Of a stretch of DNA of 64,000 nt, positions 18,853 to 27,544 are shown one piece after another. The position numbers and the translations under genes are program-made. The stretch is from contig NZ_AKIZ01000017.1 in NCBI RefSeq assembly GCF_000282595.1, forward strand, positions 27,664 through 91,663, written 5' to 3'. Position 1 is the stretch's first letter. Each line of letters opens with the position of its first letter. Below the pieces are notes generated by a model, which was not told where the DNA came from, made no database searches, and saw only the letters and a program-made list of their open reading frames with translations. Source of the stretch: Phyllobacterium sp. YR531 (GTDB lineage: Bacteria; Pseudomonadota; Alphaproteobacteria; Rhizobiales; Rhizobiaceae).

Positions 18853-19757
18853 GTACCCAAAGCAAAGGGCTGACGGCCTGGCTCACGACAGAAGAGCCTG
18901 CAAGCGCCACCCATGCGGCCTTTCAAAATGCCTGGCGTGTCTGGTCACGCTTTGCGTCGAATCCGCTTGGTATCGCCGGATTGATTATCATCCTTCTTCT
19001 CGTATTCATTGCGATTTTCGTCCCGTGGCTGGCCCCATATTCTCCATTCGAGCAAAACCTCCGGGAAGCGCTTGTGGCACCCAACAGTCAGCATCTGTTT
19101 GGCACTGATGAGCTTGGCCGGGATATTCTCAGCCGTATCCTTTGGGGTAGTCGCATTACGCTTTCAATCGTCATGATTGTGAGCGTCATTGTAGCACCGA
19201 TAGGTCTTCTGGTTGGATGTATCGCCGGATATTATGGTGGTTGGGTAGACACCATTCTGATGCGCATCACTGAGTTGTTCCTCTCCTTTCCAAGTCTGAT
19301 ATTGGCGCTCGCTTTTGTTGCGGCACTCGGGCCAAGTCTCAACAATGCAATTATTGCCATTGCCCTCACGCAATGGCCGCCAATCGCGAGACTCGCCCGC
19401 GCGGAATCATTGAATTTGCGCAAGCGCGATCACATCTCGGCAGTGCGTCTTATGGGGGCTTCGAGCATACGGATTATACTGGGCCATATTGCCCCGCTAT
19501 GCATACCATCCGTGATTGTACGCATAACGCTCAATATGGCCGGTATCATCCTGACGGCTGCAGGTCTCGGCTTTCTTGGTCTTGGTGCACAGCCACCGAG
19601 TCCTGAATGGGGCGCTATGGTTTCAACCGGCCGGCGCTTCATGCTTGACAGTTGGTGGGTCGGAACCATTCCGGGCATTTCCATCCTGTTTGTCAGTCTG
19701 GCTTTCAACCTTGTCGGTGACGCTTTGCGCGATGCACTCGACCCGAGGCAGGAGTAG
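18849..19757 (+). CDS. ABC transporter permease, DppC type
   Basis: 302 residues. The N-terminal region carries the OppC/DppC motif (a membrane helix followed by APYSPFEQNLREALVAP and HLFGTDELGRDILSRILWGSR). The EAA loop reads LNLRKRDHISAVRLMGASSIRIILGHIAP in part. It partners the preceding DppB-type permease to form the translocation path. Confidence 0.92.
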   Translation: MSTQSKGLTAWLTTEEPASATHAAFQNAWRVWSRFASNPLGIAGLIIILLLVFIAIFVPWLAPYSPFEQNLREALVAPNSQHLFGTDELGRDILSRILWGSRITLSIVMIVSVIVAPIGLLVGCIAGYYGGWVDTILMRITELFLSFPSLILALAFVAALGPSLNNAIIAIALTQWPPIARLARAESLNLRKRDHISAVRLMGASSIRIILGHIAPLCIPSVIVRITLNMAGIILTAAGLGFLGLGAQPPSPEWGAMVSTGRRFMLDSWWVGTIPGISILFVSLAFNLVGDALRDALDPRQE

Positions 19758-19761
19758 AGCC

Positions 19762-20592
19762 ATGAGCGACACGCTCCTTTCCGTTAAAGATCTCCGGATA
19801 AGTTTCAATGGCGCTGCCGGGTCGTTTGACGCGGTGCGCGGGGTTTCTTTCGACCTTGGCCGCGAAAAGCTTGGTATTGTAGGAGAATCCGGCTCTGGCA
19901 AAAGTATGACGGGGCGCGCCATCATGCGCCTCACGCCACCGTCAGCCATGGTCAAGGCGGAGCACATACAGCTTGGGGATGTCGATATTCTTCATGCATC
20001 CGAGAAGACAATGTACGGTATACGGGGTCGCCGCATCGGCCTCATTATGCAGGACCCGAAATACTCACTGAACCCTGTTGTCAGTGTTGGCGAGCAGATC
20101 GCTGAAGCTTACCGTATTCACGCGCGGGCAACATCATCGCAGGCACGTGAGAAAGCTGTGGCAATGCTGGGTGCCGTGCAAATACGGGATCCAGAGCGGG
20201 TCTATCGCATGTATCCGCATGAAATGTCAGGCGGAATGGGTCAGCGTATCATGATTGCCATGATGCTTGTCTCCGAGCCTGAAATATTGATTGCTGACGA
20301 AGCGACATCTGCATTGGACGTCACCGTGCGGCTGGAGATCCTTAATCTGCTGAATGAACTTGTCGAGAAGCGCGGGCTTGGCTTGATCTTCATCAGCCAC
20401 GATCTCAATCTCGTTCGCCGATTCTGCGACCGAGTGCTGATCATGTATCGCGGCCGGGTGGTTGAAACGCTAAAAGCCAGCGAGCTTGGGCAGGCAACCC
20501 ATCCCTATACGCGAGGGCTGCTTGAGGCGATGCCGCGCATACACGCGTCACGCAAGCGTTTGCCTATTCTGCAAAGGGATGAAGCATGGTGA
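19762..20592 (+). CDS. ABC transporter ATP-binding protein, DppD type
   Basis: 276 residues; the start is chosen at 19762 after an AGGAG site. Walker A is GESGSGKS, the Q-loop region LIMQDPKYSLNP is typical of peptide-type ATPases, the signature is a slightly unusual MSGGMGQRIMIAMML, and Walker B is ILIADEATSALD. The H-loop is FISHDLN. Unlike many DppD proteins, it ends soon after the oligopeptide-type C-terminal region. It forms the ATPase pair with the next gene, which begins 4 bases after its stop. Confidence 0.92.
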   Translation: MSDTLLSVKDLRISFNGAAGSFDAVRGVSFDLGREKLGIVGESGSGKSMTGRAIMRLTPPSAMVKAEHIQLGDVDILHASEKTMYGIRGRRIGLIMQDPKYSLNPVVSVGEQIAEAYRIHARATSSQAREKAVAMLGAVQIRDPERVYRMYPHEMSGGMGQRIMIAMMLVSEPEILIADEATSALDVTVRLEILNLLNELVEKRGLGLIFISHDLNLVRRFCDRVLIMYRGRVVETLKASELGQATHPYTRGLLEAMPRIHASRKRLPILQRDEAW

Positions 20593-20596
20593 CAAA

Positions 20597-21385
20597 ATGA
20601 GTGGTTCAGTCATCGAAATAGACAATCTGAATGTCACGTTTGGCGAAGGTACAGATGCGCGCCGTGCAGTCGATGGGGTTAGCTTTTCAGTCAATCGCGG
20701 CGAAACTTTCGGCCTTGTCGGCGAATCCGGATCGGGCAAGTCAACGATTTTGCGGGCAATCACCGGTCTCGTGCATGGCGACGCAGATACTCTACGGGTT
20801 GCCGGTGAAGACATCCGCACGAAACGCGGACGAGAATTTTATCGTAAGGTGCAGATGGTCTTTCAGGATCCTTATGAAGCGCTGCACCCGCGCCACACTG
20901 TTTGGCGTCAACTGATGGAACCTGCCAGAATCCAGGCAATTCCGGATGCCGAGGCACGTGGCCATGCAGCACTTGATTCCGTCGGCTTGAGTAGGGCTTT
21001 GCTCTGGCGTTATCCCCATCAGCTTTCCGGCGGGCAAAGGCAGCGTGTTGCAATCGCCCGTGCGCTGATGTCCGGGCCAGATATATTGCTTCTGGATGAA
21101 CCCACATCAGCGCTTGATGTCTCGGTACAGGCCGAAATTCTTAACCTGCTCAGTGATCTGCAGGATGAGCGAGGCCTGACGTACCTAATGGTCAGTCACG
21201 ATCTCGGCGTTGTTGCCCATATGTGCAAACGCACGGCAGTAATGCAGGCTGGCAAGATCGTTGAGACGCTGGATGTGGAGGCGCTCATTAATGGCGGCAC
21301 AACACAGGAATACACAAAAAAACTCATCGCAGCGAGCGAAGCTTACGGTGAAGACCCTGCTGAACTTGCCGCAGTACATGCATAA
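20597..21385 (+). CDS. ABC transporter ATP-binding protein, DppF type
   Basis: 262 residues starting at ATG 20597, with an in-frame ATG at 20579 as an alternative. Walker A GESGSGKST, Q-loop VFQDPYEALHP, signature LSGGQRQRVAIARAL, Walker B LLLDEPTSALD and H-loop MVSHDLGVV are all intact. It completes the five-gene importer; all components are therefore present locally. The mannonate dehydratase-like gene follows 12 bases later. Confidence 0.92.
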   Translation: MSGSVIEIDNLNVTFGEGTDARRAVDGVSFSVNRGETFGLVGESGSGKSTILRAITGLVHGDADTLRVAGEDIRTKRGREFYRKVQMVFQDPYEALHPRHTVWRQLMEPARIQAIPDAEARGHAALDSVGLSRALLWRYPHQLSGGQRQRVAIARALMSGPDILLLDEPTSALDVSVQAEILNLLSDLQDERGLTYLMVSHDLGVVAHMCKRTAVMQAGKIVETLDVEALINGGTTQEYTKKLIAASEAYGEDPAELAAVHA

Positions 21386-21397
21386 CGGGAGTAGAAC

Positions 21398-22375
21398 ATG
21401 TTTCTAGGCACACAGTTTCGTGCACGGGACGACGATGATTATCGTGTCATGGCGCAGTTGGGTATCGAACATGTTTGTGCGGACCCGGCAGGCAATCCGC
21501 ATGACTGGACATTGGATATTCTCCAGCGGCATCGCGATCATGTTGAAAGTTTCGGACTTTCAGTGGATATGATTCAACTGCCATTAAGCTCGCGTGTCAT
21601 AGAGAAGCAGTACAGTCCGGACATTCTTTCTGCCGGCCCTGAACGAGATAGGCAAATTGATTCCATATGCCGCCTGATCGAACGTACGGCGCAGGCGGGA
21701 ATTCCTGCGGTGAAGTACAATCTCAATATTATTGGCATTCCGCGGACAGAACTTGAAACGGGACGCGGTGGTTCGCGAAATGACGCATTTCGCTGGGACA
21801 AAGCTGATCATGACGAGGCACCAACCATTGCGGGCGTTTTGGACGAGGATGAAAATTGGGAGCGGATCGATTACTTTCTTGAACGGGTAATTCCTGTCGC
21901 TGAAGCCAACAAGGTGCGCCTGGCCTGCCATCCTCACGATCCATATACCCCGCCGGGCTATCGCGGTGTTACGCGGGTTCTCGGAACTGTCGAAGGCCTC
22001 AAGAAGTTTGTGCTGATGCGTGAGAACCCCTATCACGGCCTGAATTTTTGCCAGGGCACAGTAGGTGAAATGCTGGATAATCCAGCCGAGGAAATTTTCG
22101 ACGTCGTCCGGTGGTTCGGGGAGCGTGGAAAGCTCTTCAACGTTCATTTCCGCAATATTCGTGGGGGAAAACTCTCCTTTATGGAAACTTTTCCGGAAGA
22201 GGGTGACATGGATATGTGGCGCTCGCTCAAGACCTATGCCGAAGTTGGCTACAAGTACATGATCATGCCGGACCATGTTCCGCAGATTTCAGGGCGCGAT
22301 CCGCAAAACACTGCATTTGCCTTCAGCTATGGATACATTGCTGCCTTGCTGCAAGTGCTCAACAGCAAGGTGTAA
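21398..22375 (+). CDS. uxuA: Mannonate dehydratase-like TIM-barrel enzyme
   Basis: 325 residues, shorter than E. coli UxuA (about 394). Metal ligand motifs of the UxuA/xylose isomerase-like barrel are visible: CHPHDPYTPPGYRG, NFCQGTVGEM, FNVHFRNIRGG and MPDHVPQ. UxuA converts D-mannonate to 2-keto-3-deoxygluconate in glucuronate degradation. Placement directly after the ABC importer, and close to kdgD, supports a hexuronate role. Because the protein is divergent in length, a related aldonate dehydratase activity is possible. Confidence 0.8.
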   Translation: MFLGTQFRARDDDDYRVMAQLGIEHVCADPAGNPHDWTLDILQRHRDHVESFGLSVDMIQLPLSSRVIEKQYSPDILSAGPERDRQIDSICRLIERTAQAGIPAVKYNLNIIGIPRTELETGRGGSRNDAFRWDKADHDEAPTIAGVLDEDENWERIDYFLERVIPVAEANKVRLACHPHDPYTPPGYRGVTRVLGTVEGLKKFVLMRENPYHGLNFCQGTVGEMLDNPAEEIFDVVRWFGERGKLFNVHFRNIRGGKLSFMETFPEEGDMDMWRSLKTYAEVGYKYMIMPDHVPQISGRDPQNTAFAFSYGYIAALLQVLNSKV

Positions 22376-22379
22376 TAAC

Positions 22380-23213
22380 ATGTCTGCGAAGATGATCCGT
22401 GCTTATGACAATGCCAATGAGCCTTTGCTGGTGGGCGATGATCCTACAAGGCTTATCCATTTCAACCTTGTGAAACTTGTTGCTAACGAGACCTATAGTT
22501 ACAATTTGTCCGAATTTGAAACCGCTGTTGTCCCGATGTTCGGTAGTTGCCATGTGTTGGTTGATGGCCAGACGTTCGAGCAGGTCGGAAAGCGCGAAAA
22601 TGTTTGGTCGGGGCAAGCTGACTCGGTCTATGCGGGCCCAGACGCCAGCGTTCAAATCACAGCCGTGACCGATTGCGAGATCGCCATTGCCGGTGGTCGT
22701 TGGAATGACAGAATGGAGCCTTTCCGGGTAACGCCGGATGAGGTAGATATGGTCGATGTTGGCTCGAACGAAACGAAATCCCGCCGCCGGATTTTCCACA
22801 TCCTGGGAAACAAGCAGGCCGATCGCGTTGGACGTCTTCTTGTTAGTGAGCTTTATGCGGACGAGGGCTGTTGGTCAGGATACCCACCTCACAAGCATGA
22901 TACTGACCAACCGGGAGAGACGGCGCATGAGGAGCTCTATCACTGGCGCTTTGATCCGCCCAGCGGCTTTGGTACCCAATTGTGGTATGAGGAAGGCCAG
23001 GAGCCGCATGCTCATGTGACGCGTAACGGCGATACTTTTGCTTTTTCTACCGGGTATCATCCAACAGCAACTTCACCCGGCCACGCCTCCTATATATTCA
23101 CAATTCTTGTTGGCAAGACACAGCGCTCTCTCGTGCAGAATTTTGAAGAGGTTCATCGGCCTCTTATGGCAAAAATACCGGGTATCGACGCGATGCGTGC
23201 GAAGTTCAAATAG
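22380..23213 (+). CDS. IolB-like 5-deoxy-glucuronate isomerase (bicupin)
   Basis: 277 residues. The C-terminal cupin carries the metal-binding pattern of the IolB/KduI group: SGYPPHKHD, then HEELYHWRFDPPSGFG with the conserved Glu, and a later His in YHPTATSPGH. IolB isomerises 5-deoxy-glucuronate in inositol breakdown, and the related KduI isomerises a 4-deoxy-5-ketouronate. No other inositol genes are nearby, so a KduI-like uronate role is at least as likely. The gene ends 6 bases before the convergent M50 gene. Confidence 0.8.
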   Translation: MSAKMIRAYDNANEPLLVGDDPTRLIHFNLVKLVANETYSYNLSEFETAVVPMFGSCHVLVDGQTFEQVGKRENVWSGQADSVYAGPDASVQITAVTDCEIAIAGGRWNDRMEPFRVTPDEVDMVDVGSNETKSRRRIFHILGNKQADRVGRLLVSELYADEGCWSGYPPHKHDTDQPGETAHEELYHWRFDPPSGFGTQLWYEEGQEPHAHVTRNGDTFAFSTGYHPTATSPGHASYIFTILVGKTQRSLVQNFEEVHRPLMAKIPGIDAMRAKFK

Positions 23214-23219
23214 GACTGG

Positions 23220-25340
23220 TCACGCGCCAGACTCTCGAACCAGCACAGTGAGGACACGGCGCCAACCGCGTGCGAGGAGACTCTCTGCCCGCCCGTCAAC
23301 AAGCAGAATCCCGCTTTGCGTTTGGGTCAGCTCTGGAGCAGCGCCGGTAACATTTGCAGTTACAGCATATTGAGCTGACACCGGCAGGAAGCGGCCCTTT
23401 GATGCGGGATGAACCGCGAGCTTGCCGCCAAACTGGGAAGTGAGTTGCGGAACTTCAATCTGTTTTGCGCTGGAGACTGCGAAGCCGCTGAGCGCCACTT
23501 CAAGTCTGTTTTGCGTCAAGTCATCGGGAATAAAAAATCCGCTGGCTCCTTCCTCAACACGTGCTCTGTCTTCGCCGCCGATGTATCCGCGGATCACAGC
23601 TTTTCCAGGACTCGCCAGATAGGCGAATTGATCTTTACGCGAGACCCATTGTCCGGGAGCAATCTCACCGTTGAGGTCAGCAATCTTGCCATCGAATGGC
23701 GCTCGGATGACCAGCTTGGCTTCACGTTCGGTCAATCCGCCGCGTTTGGCAATGAGCCGGTTAAGTTCATTCTCAACGACGTTTTTCTGGGTGAGGTCTT
23801 CAGAGCTTGCGCCAATCCGGGCAAGCCGGCGTTTTGCGAGGGCAATTTCAATGTCCGCAAGCTCGCGCTCCTGAACGAGAGCTGGTGAAGCGACAACGAA
23901 GAGAATGTCGCCCTTCGCTACAGTCTGGTTGCGTTTTACATTTATCTGCTCAACACGACCGGGTTCTTCGGAATAGAGTCTTACAAAAGTTTCGGGCAGC
24001 AGGATTGCTGGCGCTCTTACCTGGGTCGACAGCGGCAATGCCAACAGGACAATGCCCACGGTAGCAATTGCCAGTGTCACGTAAGTCCGTCGGGCTTTAA
24101 AAATATCCTCTCGCATGGACCACCATTCTTTCAGTTCAGACCATACGGGGCGGATCATGAAAAACCCTACCTCGACGGCAAACAGCACTATTCCAACAAG
24201 CTTGATTGTAAAGTGATAAACAAGGAGCGCGATACCGACATAAAGCAGCAGCCGGTAAATCGTGGTGCATATGGCATATATCGTTACGATGGCATCGAGT
24301 CGTGGAGGAAAATACTCAGGCGGAGGATAACCCAATCCGAAAAGGAATTCACGCAGCCGCCAGCGCATATGCCTGAACGCCCGGGGCTGCAGATTTTCGA
24401 TCCCGAGAAAGTCAGCAAGTATGTAATAGCCATCGAAGCGCATGAACGGGTTGGTATTGATCACAAGGCTAAGCAACCAGCCTACAGCGGCCAGAACGAA
24501 AATCGCGCTGCGCAAGGGACCATCTGGAATAAATGCCCAGAGGAACAATGCAAATGCCGCCACGCAAAGCTCGGTAATAACGCCTGCACAATCGATCAGA
24601 ATTCTGGAACGGCGTGATTTGAGCCGCCAGGCATCGGAAACGTCCGTGTAGAGCAGTGGGATCATCACCATGAAGGCAACGCCCATTGTTGGTATGCGGC
24701 ATCGATACATATGCGCGACATAGGCATGGCCCAACTCGTGCAAAGATTTTATCACGGCTACGGAAACGAGCGATAGGGCTGCGCCTTCCAGCGAAAACAC
24801 GTATGGAAAAGTCCGCAGAAACGCGTCCCATTGCCGGGAGACGAGATAAAGACCTGCCAGTCCGACGAGCGCAGCAAATACAAGAAATGCCCGGGTGAAC
24901 AAGAACGACACATAGGGCCAGGATGCACGAATAAAATTCTGCGGTCGTACGAGCGGTATACGAAAGAACAGGTAATTGTGGATCAGCTGCATAAACAGCG
25001 AGTGACGGCGATTTGCGCTTTCATGAAGGCCGCGCCAGCTACCGGAAAGAGGCTGGGCAAGAAAGAAATTGGCGTCAAGCATTCGCATGACAAGGCCGAT
25101 CTCTTCAACGTCAGTTTGCCTGCCAAACCGCTGCTGCAAAGCGAGGTTCAATCTGTTGAGGGTGGGACTGCGATTCCAGAGCGACAGAAGCTGGAACATT
25201 TCATAAGTAATACGAAAAAAACGATTGCGGATCGGATCGAGAACCACCCAGACAGGCGCTCCGGAATAACTCGCCCCGCCGCGGAAAATCTGCAAATCTT
25301 CACGCAGCGCCGGTAAGGGCAAATCCGTAGGCGTTGTCAT
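23220..25340 (-). CDS. M50 metallopeptidase-like membrane protein fused to a HlyD-type adaptor domain
   Basis: 706 residues. Residues ~20-95 resemble a PqqD-like winged helix. Several membrane helices follow; one contains HELGH (201-205), the zinc motif of site-2 proteases, and NPFMRFDGYY (297-306) supplies the second conserved Asp region. After a helix near 420-440 comes a HlyD-like part: a lipoyl half-motif (450-490), a short coiled coil (490-545), the second lipoyl half and a beta-barrel. So a putative intramembrane protease is joined to a periplasmic adaptor. It overlaps the preceding adaptor gene by 4 bases (ATGA) and ends the four-gene export operon. Whether it cleaves the giant adhesin or only conducts it is unknown. 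Confidence 0.85.
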   Translation of the reverse strand: MTTPTDLPLPALREDLQIFRGGASYSGAPVWVVLDPIRNRFFRITYEMFQLLSLWNRSPTLNRLNLALQQRFGRQTDVEEIGLVMRMLDANFFLAQPLSGSWRGLHESANRRHSLFMQLIHNYLFFRIPLVRPQNFIRASWPYVSFLFTRAFLVFAALVGLAGLYLVSRQWDAFLRTFPYVFSLEGAALSLVSVAVIKSLHELGHAYVAHMYRCRIPTMGVAFMVMIPLLYTDVSDAWRLKSRRSRILIDCAGVITELCVAAFALFLWAFIPDGPLRSAIFVLAAVGWLLSLVINTNPFMRFDGYYILADFLGIENLQPRAFRHMRWRLREFLFGLGYPPPEYFPPRLDAIVTIYAICTTIYRLLLYVGIALLVYHFTIKLVGIVLFAVEVGFFMIRPVWSELKEWWSMREDIFKARRTYVTLAIATVGIVLLALPLSTQVRAPAILLPETFVRLYSEEPGRVEQINVKRNQTVAKGDILFVVASPALVQERELADIEIALAKRRLARIGASSEDLTQKNVVENELNRLIAKRGGLTEREAKLVIRAPFDGKIADLNGEIAPGQWVSRKDQFAYLASPGKAVIRGYIGGEDRARVEEGASGFFIPDDLTQNRLEVALSGFAVSSAKQIEVPQLTSQFGGKLAVHPASKGRFLPVSAQYAVTANVTGAAPELTQTQSGILLVDGRAESLLARGWRRVLTVLVRESGA

Positions 25341-26725
25341 ATTCCCAAACGCTGCCGAATCGTCGCGATGGGCCGGCGAAACAGGTAATAGGCCAGCGGC
25401 ACCTTGTCGCCCGATATCTGGGCAGTACCGCGAATGCCAAGACGCATTGCTTCTGGTGCATCTTCCAATGTGGCGTAGACGCGATAGGCCAAGACATCGC
25501 CCTCGATCATCTGGGCCTCAAAGGAAGCTGCTCTAACGGTCGCCCGAATTGGCTGTAGAGGATCACTGTCCAGAAATGCGCGTACAGGCGCTCCGGCTTT
25601 AACCGCAATGGCGTCGGCAACAGGAACATCTATACGGATTTGGGTGCGCTGCGGATTGGCTACCTCCATTAAACGCTCTCCGGTGGATACAGGGCGTCCA
25701 ATCAGATCACGCTTATCGGTATACATGACTACACCGGCTTCCGGTGATGTAACTTGTGTGCGTGCCAGTAAATCGCTGGCGTAGTTGCGTTTGGCAGTTG
25801 CCAAAGATAATTCCGTGCCGGCAATTGCCAGATCCCCGCGCAGTTTTGGATCGGCTATTGCACCCTGAGTTACCTGTTTCAGCTTTGCCTGAGCAACGTT
25901 GACTTCCTGCTCGGCAACGGAGAGCTCATTGCGCAATGCGGTATCCGACATGCGTAGCAGAAGCTGTCCGGCAGCAACATTTGCATTGGGGTCAACTTCG
26001 ATCGCTTCGATAACGCCATCGATTGGTGCTGCAACGATCCGTGGTTCAACGGGGACAATTTCCGTAGGAGCCAGTACGGTCAGTGGCACAGGTATGAATC
26101 CGGCAATGACGGCTATGGCGACACCGGCAAGCAGAAATGGCTTCAGCCGAAGCCGGCGTTTGAGTTTGCGTGTCCCTGTCAATGCCGACCAGGAATGGCT
26201 GTAGGTTTCAGCAAGCCGGGTTACAACAACCAGATCGGTCTGGTTCCAAGGCACTTCACGGGCCAGCAGCATGCCGCCAAAGACATATCCGTCACGTAGT
26301 TTCAGCGGAAACCATGCGAGAAACCGATAGGGAAAATTCTTGTGCTCTTCATCATCAGGCGGGCAATAGGCAGGCAGTGTAAACTCACGAATCTCGTGAA
26401 GGCCAATATCTGCCTCAAGCGCTGCGACAACACTTTCGATCCAGCGGATTCGCGGTGAGTCCCGTTCAACTTTTCCCATTGCCGAAACGGCTGCAACGCG
26501 TTGAGGCTTGCCCTTTCGGGTGAAGACAAAAACCTGACGTGCCCGGCTGAGCTTGGGCGTTTCATTGGCGATCAGAAAGGTCAGTTCCCCTACTGTCTCT
26601 GCCTGCCTTGTATCGGCTTCAATCTTGAGAAGGAGATCAAAAGCCTGCTGATTGCGTTGCTCCAGTTTAACCGGGCTGACTGGTTGGAGCTGAACCGGCT
26701 CTTGCAAAGGGGCTTTCTCAACCAT
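25337..26725 (-). CDS. HlyD-type periplasmic adaptor with N-terminal GAF-like cytoplasmic domain
   Basis: 462 residues from ATG 26725, which overlaps the previous stop by 8 bases; a TTG at 26737 is the alternative start. Residues ~30-190 look like a GAF-type fold (ETVGELTFLIANETPKLSRAR, then GMLLAREVPWNQTDLVVVTRL). A single membrane helix follows KRRLRLKPFLLAGVAIAVIAG, and a HlyD adaptor with lipoyl halves (PIDGVIEAIEVDPNANVAAGQ and TSPEAGVVMYTDKRDLIGRPV) comes after it. A cytoplasmic GAF domain on an adaptor suggests ligand- or substrate-sensing at the inner face. No ABC or RND pump is encoded beside it. Confidence 0.82.
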   Translation of the reverse strand: MVEKAPLQEPVQLQPVSPVKLEQRNQQAFDLLLKIEADTRQAETVGELTFLIANETPKLSRARQVFVFTRKGKPQRVAAVSAMGKVERDSPRIRWIESVVAALEADIGLHEIREFTLPAYCPPDDEEHKNFPYRFLAWFPLKLRDGYVFGGMLLAREVPWNQTDLVVVTRLAETYSHSWSALTGTRKLKRRLRLKPFLLAGVAIAVIAGFIPVPLTVLAPTEIVPVEPRIVAAPIDGVIEAIEVDPNANVAAGQLLLRMSDTALRNELSVAEQEVNVAQAKLKQVTQGAIADPKLRGDLAIAGTELSLATAKRNYASDLLARTQVTSPEAGVVMYTDKRDLIGRPVSTGERLMEVANPQRTQIRIDVPVADAIAVKAGAPVRAFLDSDPLQPIRATVRAASFEAQMIEGDVLAYRVYATLEDAPEAMRLGIRGTAQISGDKVPLAYYLFRRPIATIRQRLGI

Positions 26726-27485
26726 TGGGAACCGCAAACTTTGCTGGCCCGCTCATTCCGGGCAGAACGCCGGCAGTGTCGCCTGTAAAGCGTGCGGTGA
26801 TCTTTACCGTCTGGCTGACAGGATCAACGACTGCAGCAACACGTGACACTTCTGCAGGAATTGTCGTCCCGGTTTCTTCAATTGTTACGTTGAATGACGC
26901 GCCGGGCTTCAGCCATCTGAGCCACACTCCCGGCACGAGCATATCTATCTCAAGCCCGGTATCACCGACTATCTGCATGAGGGGCGCTGTGCGATCGGGA
27001 AATTCATGTGCATGAGCGCGCATTGTTGCAATGCGCCCGTCAAACGGAGCTTTGATCGTGCAACGTGAAAACTTGCTTTGAAATGCCTCCATTTCGGCCG
27101 TTGCCTGCTCGATTTTCGCCTTTGCGAGGTCAACCTCAAACTTGCCGACAGCGTTCAATTTTGCCAGACGTGCACTATTGTCGGCCGTCAGCTGCTCGGC
27201 ACGCAGCACTGCCTGAGCTGACTTCAATTGGGCAGCCAGGTCTCCGCAGTCAAACACAGCCAGAACTTCGCCCTTCTTGAAAGATTGACCTTCCCGAAAT
27301 GGCAGGGACTCGATCCGTGCGTCTATATCCGTAGAAATCCATGACTCATTGACAGCCCGAACAATTCCCCGGATTGCTCCGCCATTTTCCTGGGCGCCTG
27401 CGGTGCCTGAAAGGACGATGCACGTCATGAATGCACAGAGATTCAAGGCGCTCGTCAGCCGGGTTGCGTTGCCAAGGGCCGCCAT
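26718..27485 (-). CDS. Periplasmic adaptor (membrane fusion) protein
   Basis: 255 residues; the start at 27485 is fixed by an AAAGGAGA site, although the frame extends upstream. A signal peptide ends near SGTAGAQE. Lipoyl halves (IDARIESLPFREGQSFKKGEVLAVFD, shown in part; KAPFDGRIATMRAHAHEFPDRT) flank a short coiled coil rich in Ala/Lys/Glu. A beta-barrel follows. Short RND-type adaptors like this normally bridge an inner-membrane pump to a TolC channel, but here the partners are another adaptor and an M50 fusion protein. Confidence 0.85.
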   Translation of the reverse strand: MAALGNATRLTSALNLCAFMTCIVLSGTAGAQENGGAIRGIVRAVNESWISTDIDARIESLPFREGQSFKKGEVLAVFDCGDLAAQLKSAQAVLRAEQLTADNSARLAKLNAVGKFEVDLAKAKIEQATAEMEAFQSKFSRCTIKAPFDGRIATMRAHAHEFPDRTAPLMQIVGDTGLEIDMLVPGVWLRWLKPGASFNVTIEETGTTIPAEVSRVAAVVDPVSQTVKITARFTGDTAGVLPGMSGPAKFAVPNG

Positions 27486-27544
27486 GACTGTCTCCTTTCC
27501 AGATCCTTTGGGACCAAAGGTACAGCCATATTGACCGGTCGTCA

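Noticed and set aside
27505..27520. Inverted repeat CCTTTGGGACCAAAGG between the TolC-like and adaptor genes
   Set aside because: The loop is tiny and no T-tract follows on the coding strand; it lies within an operon and is too weak to call a terminator.
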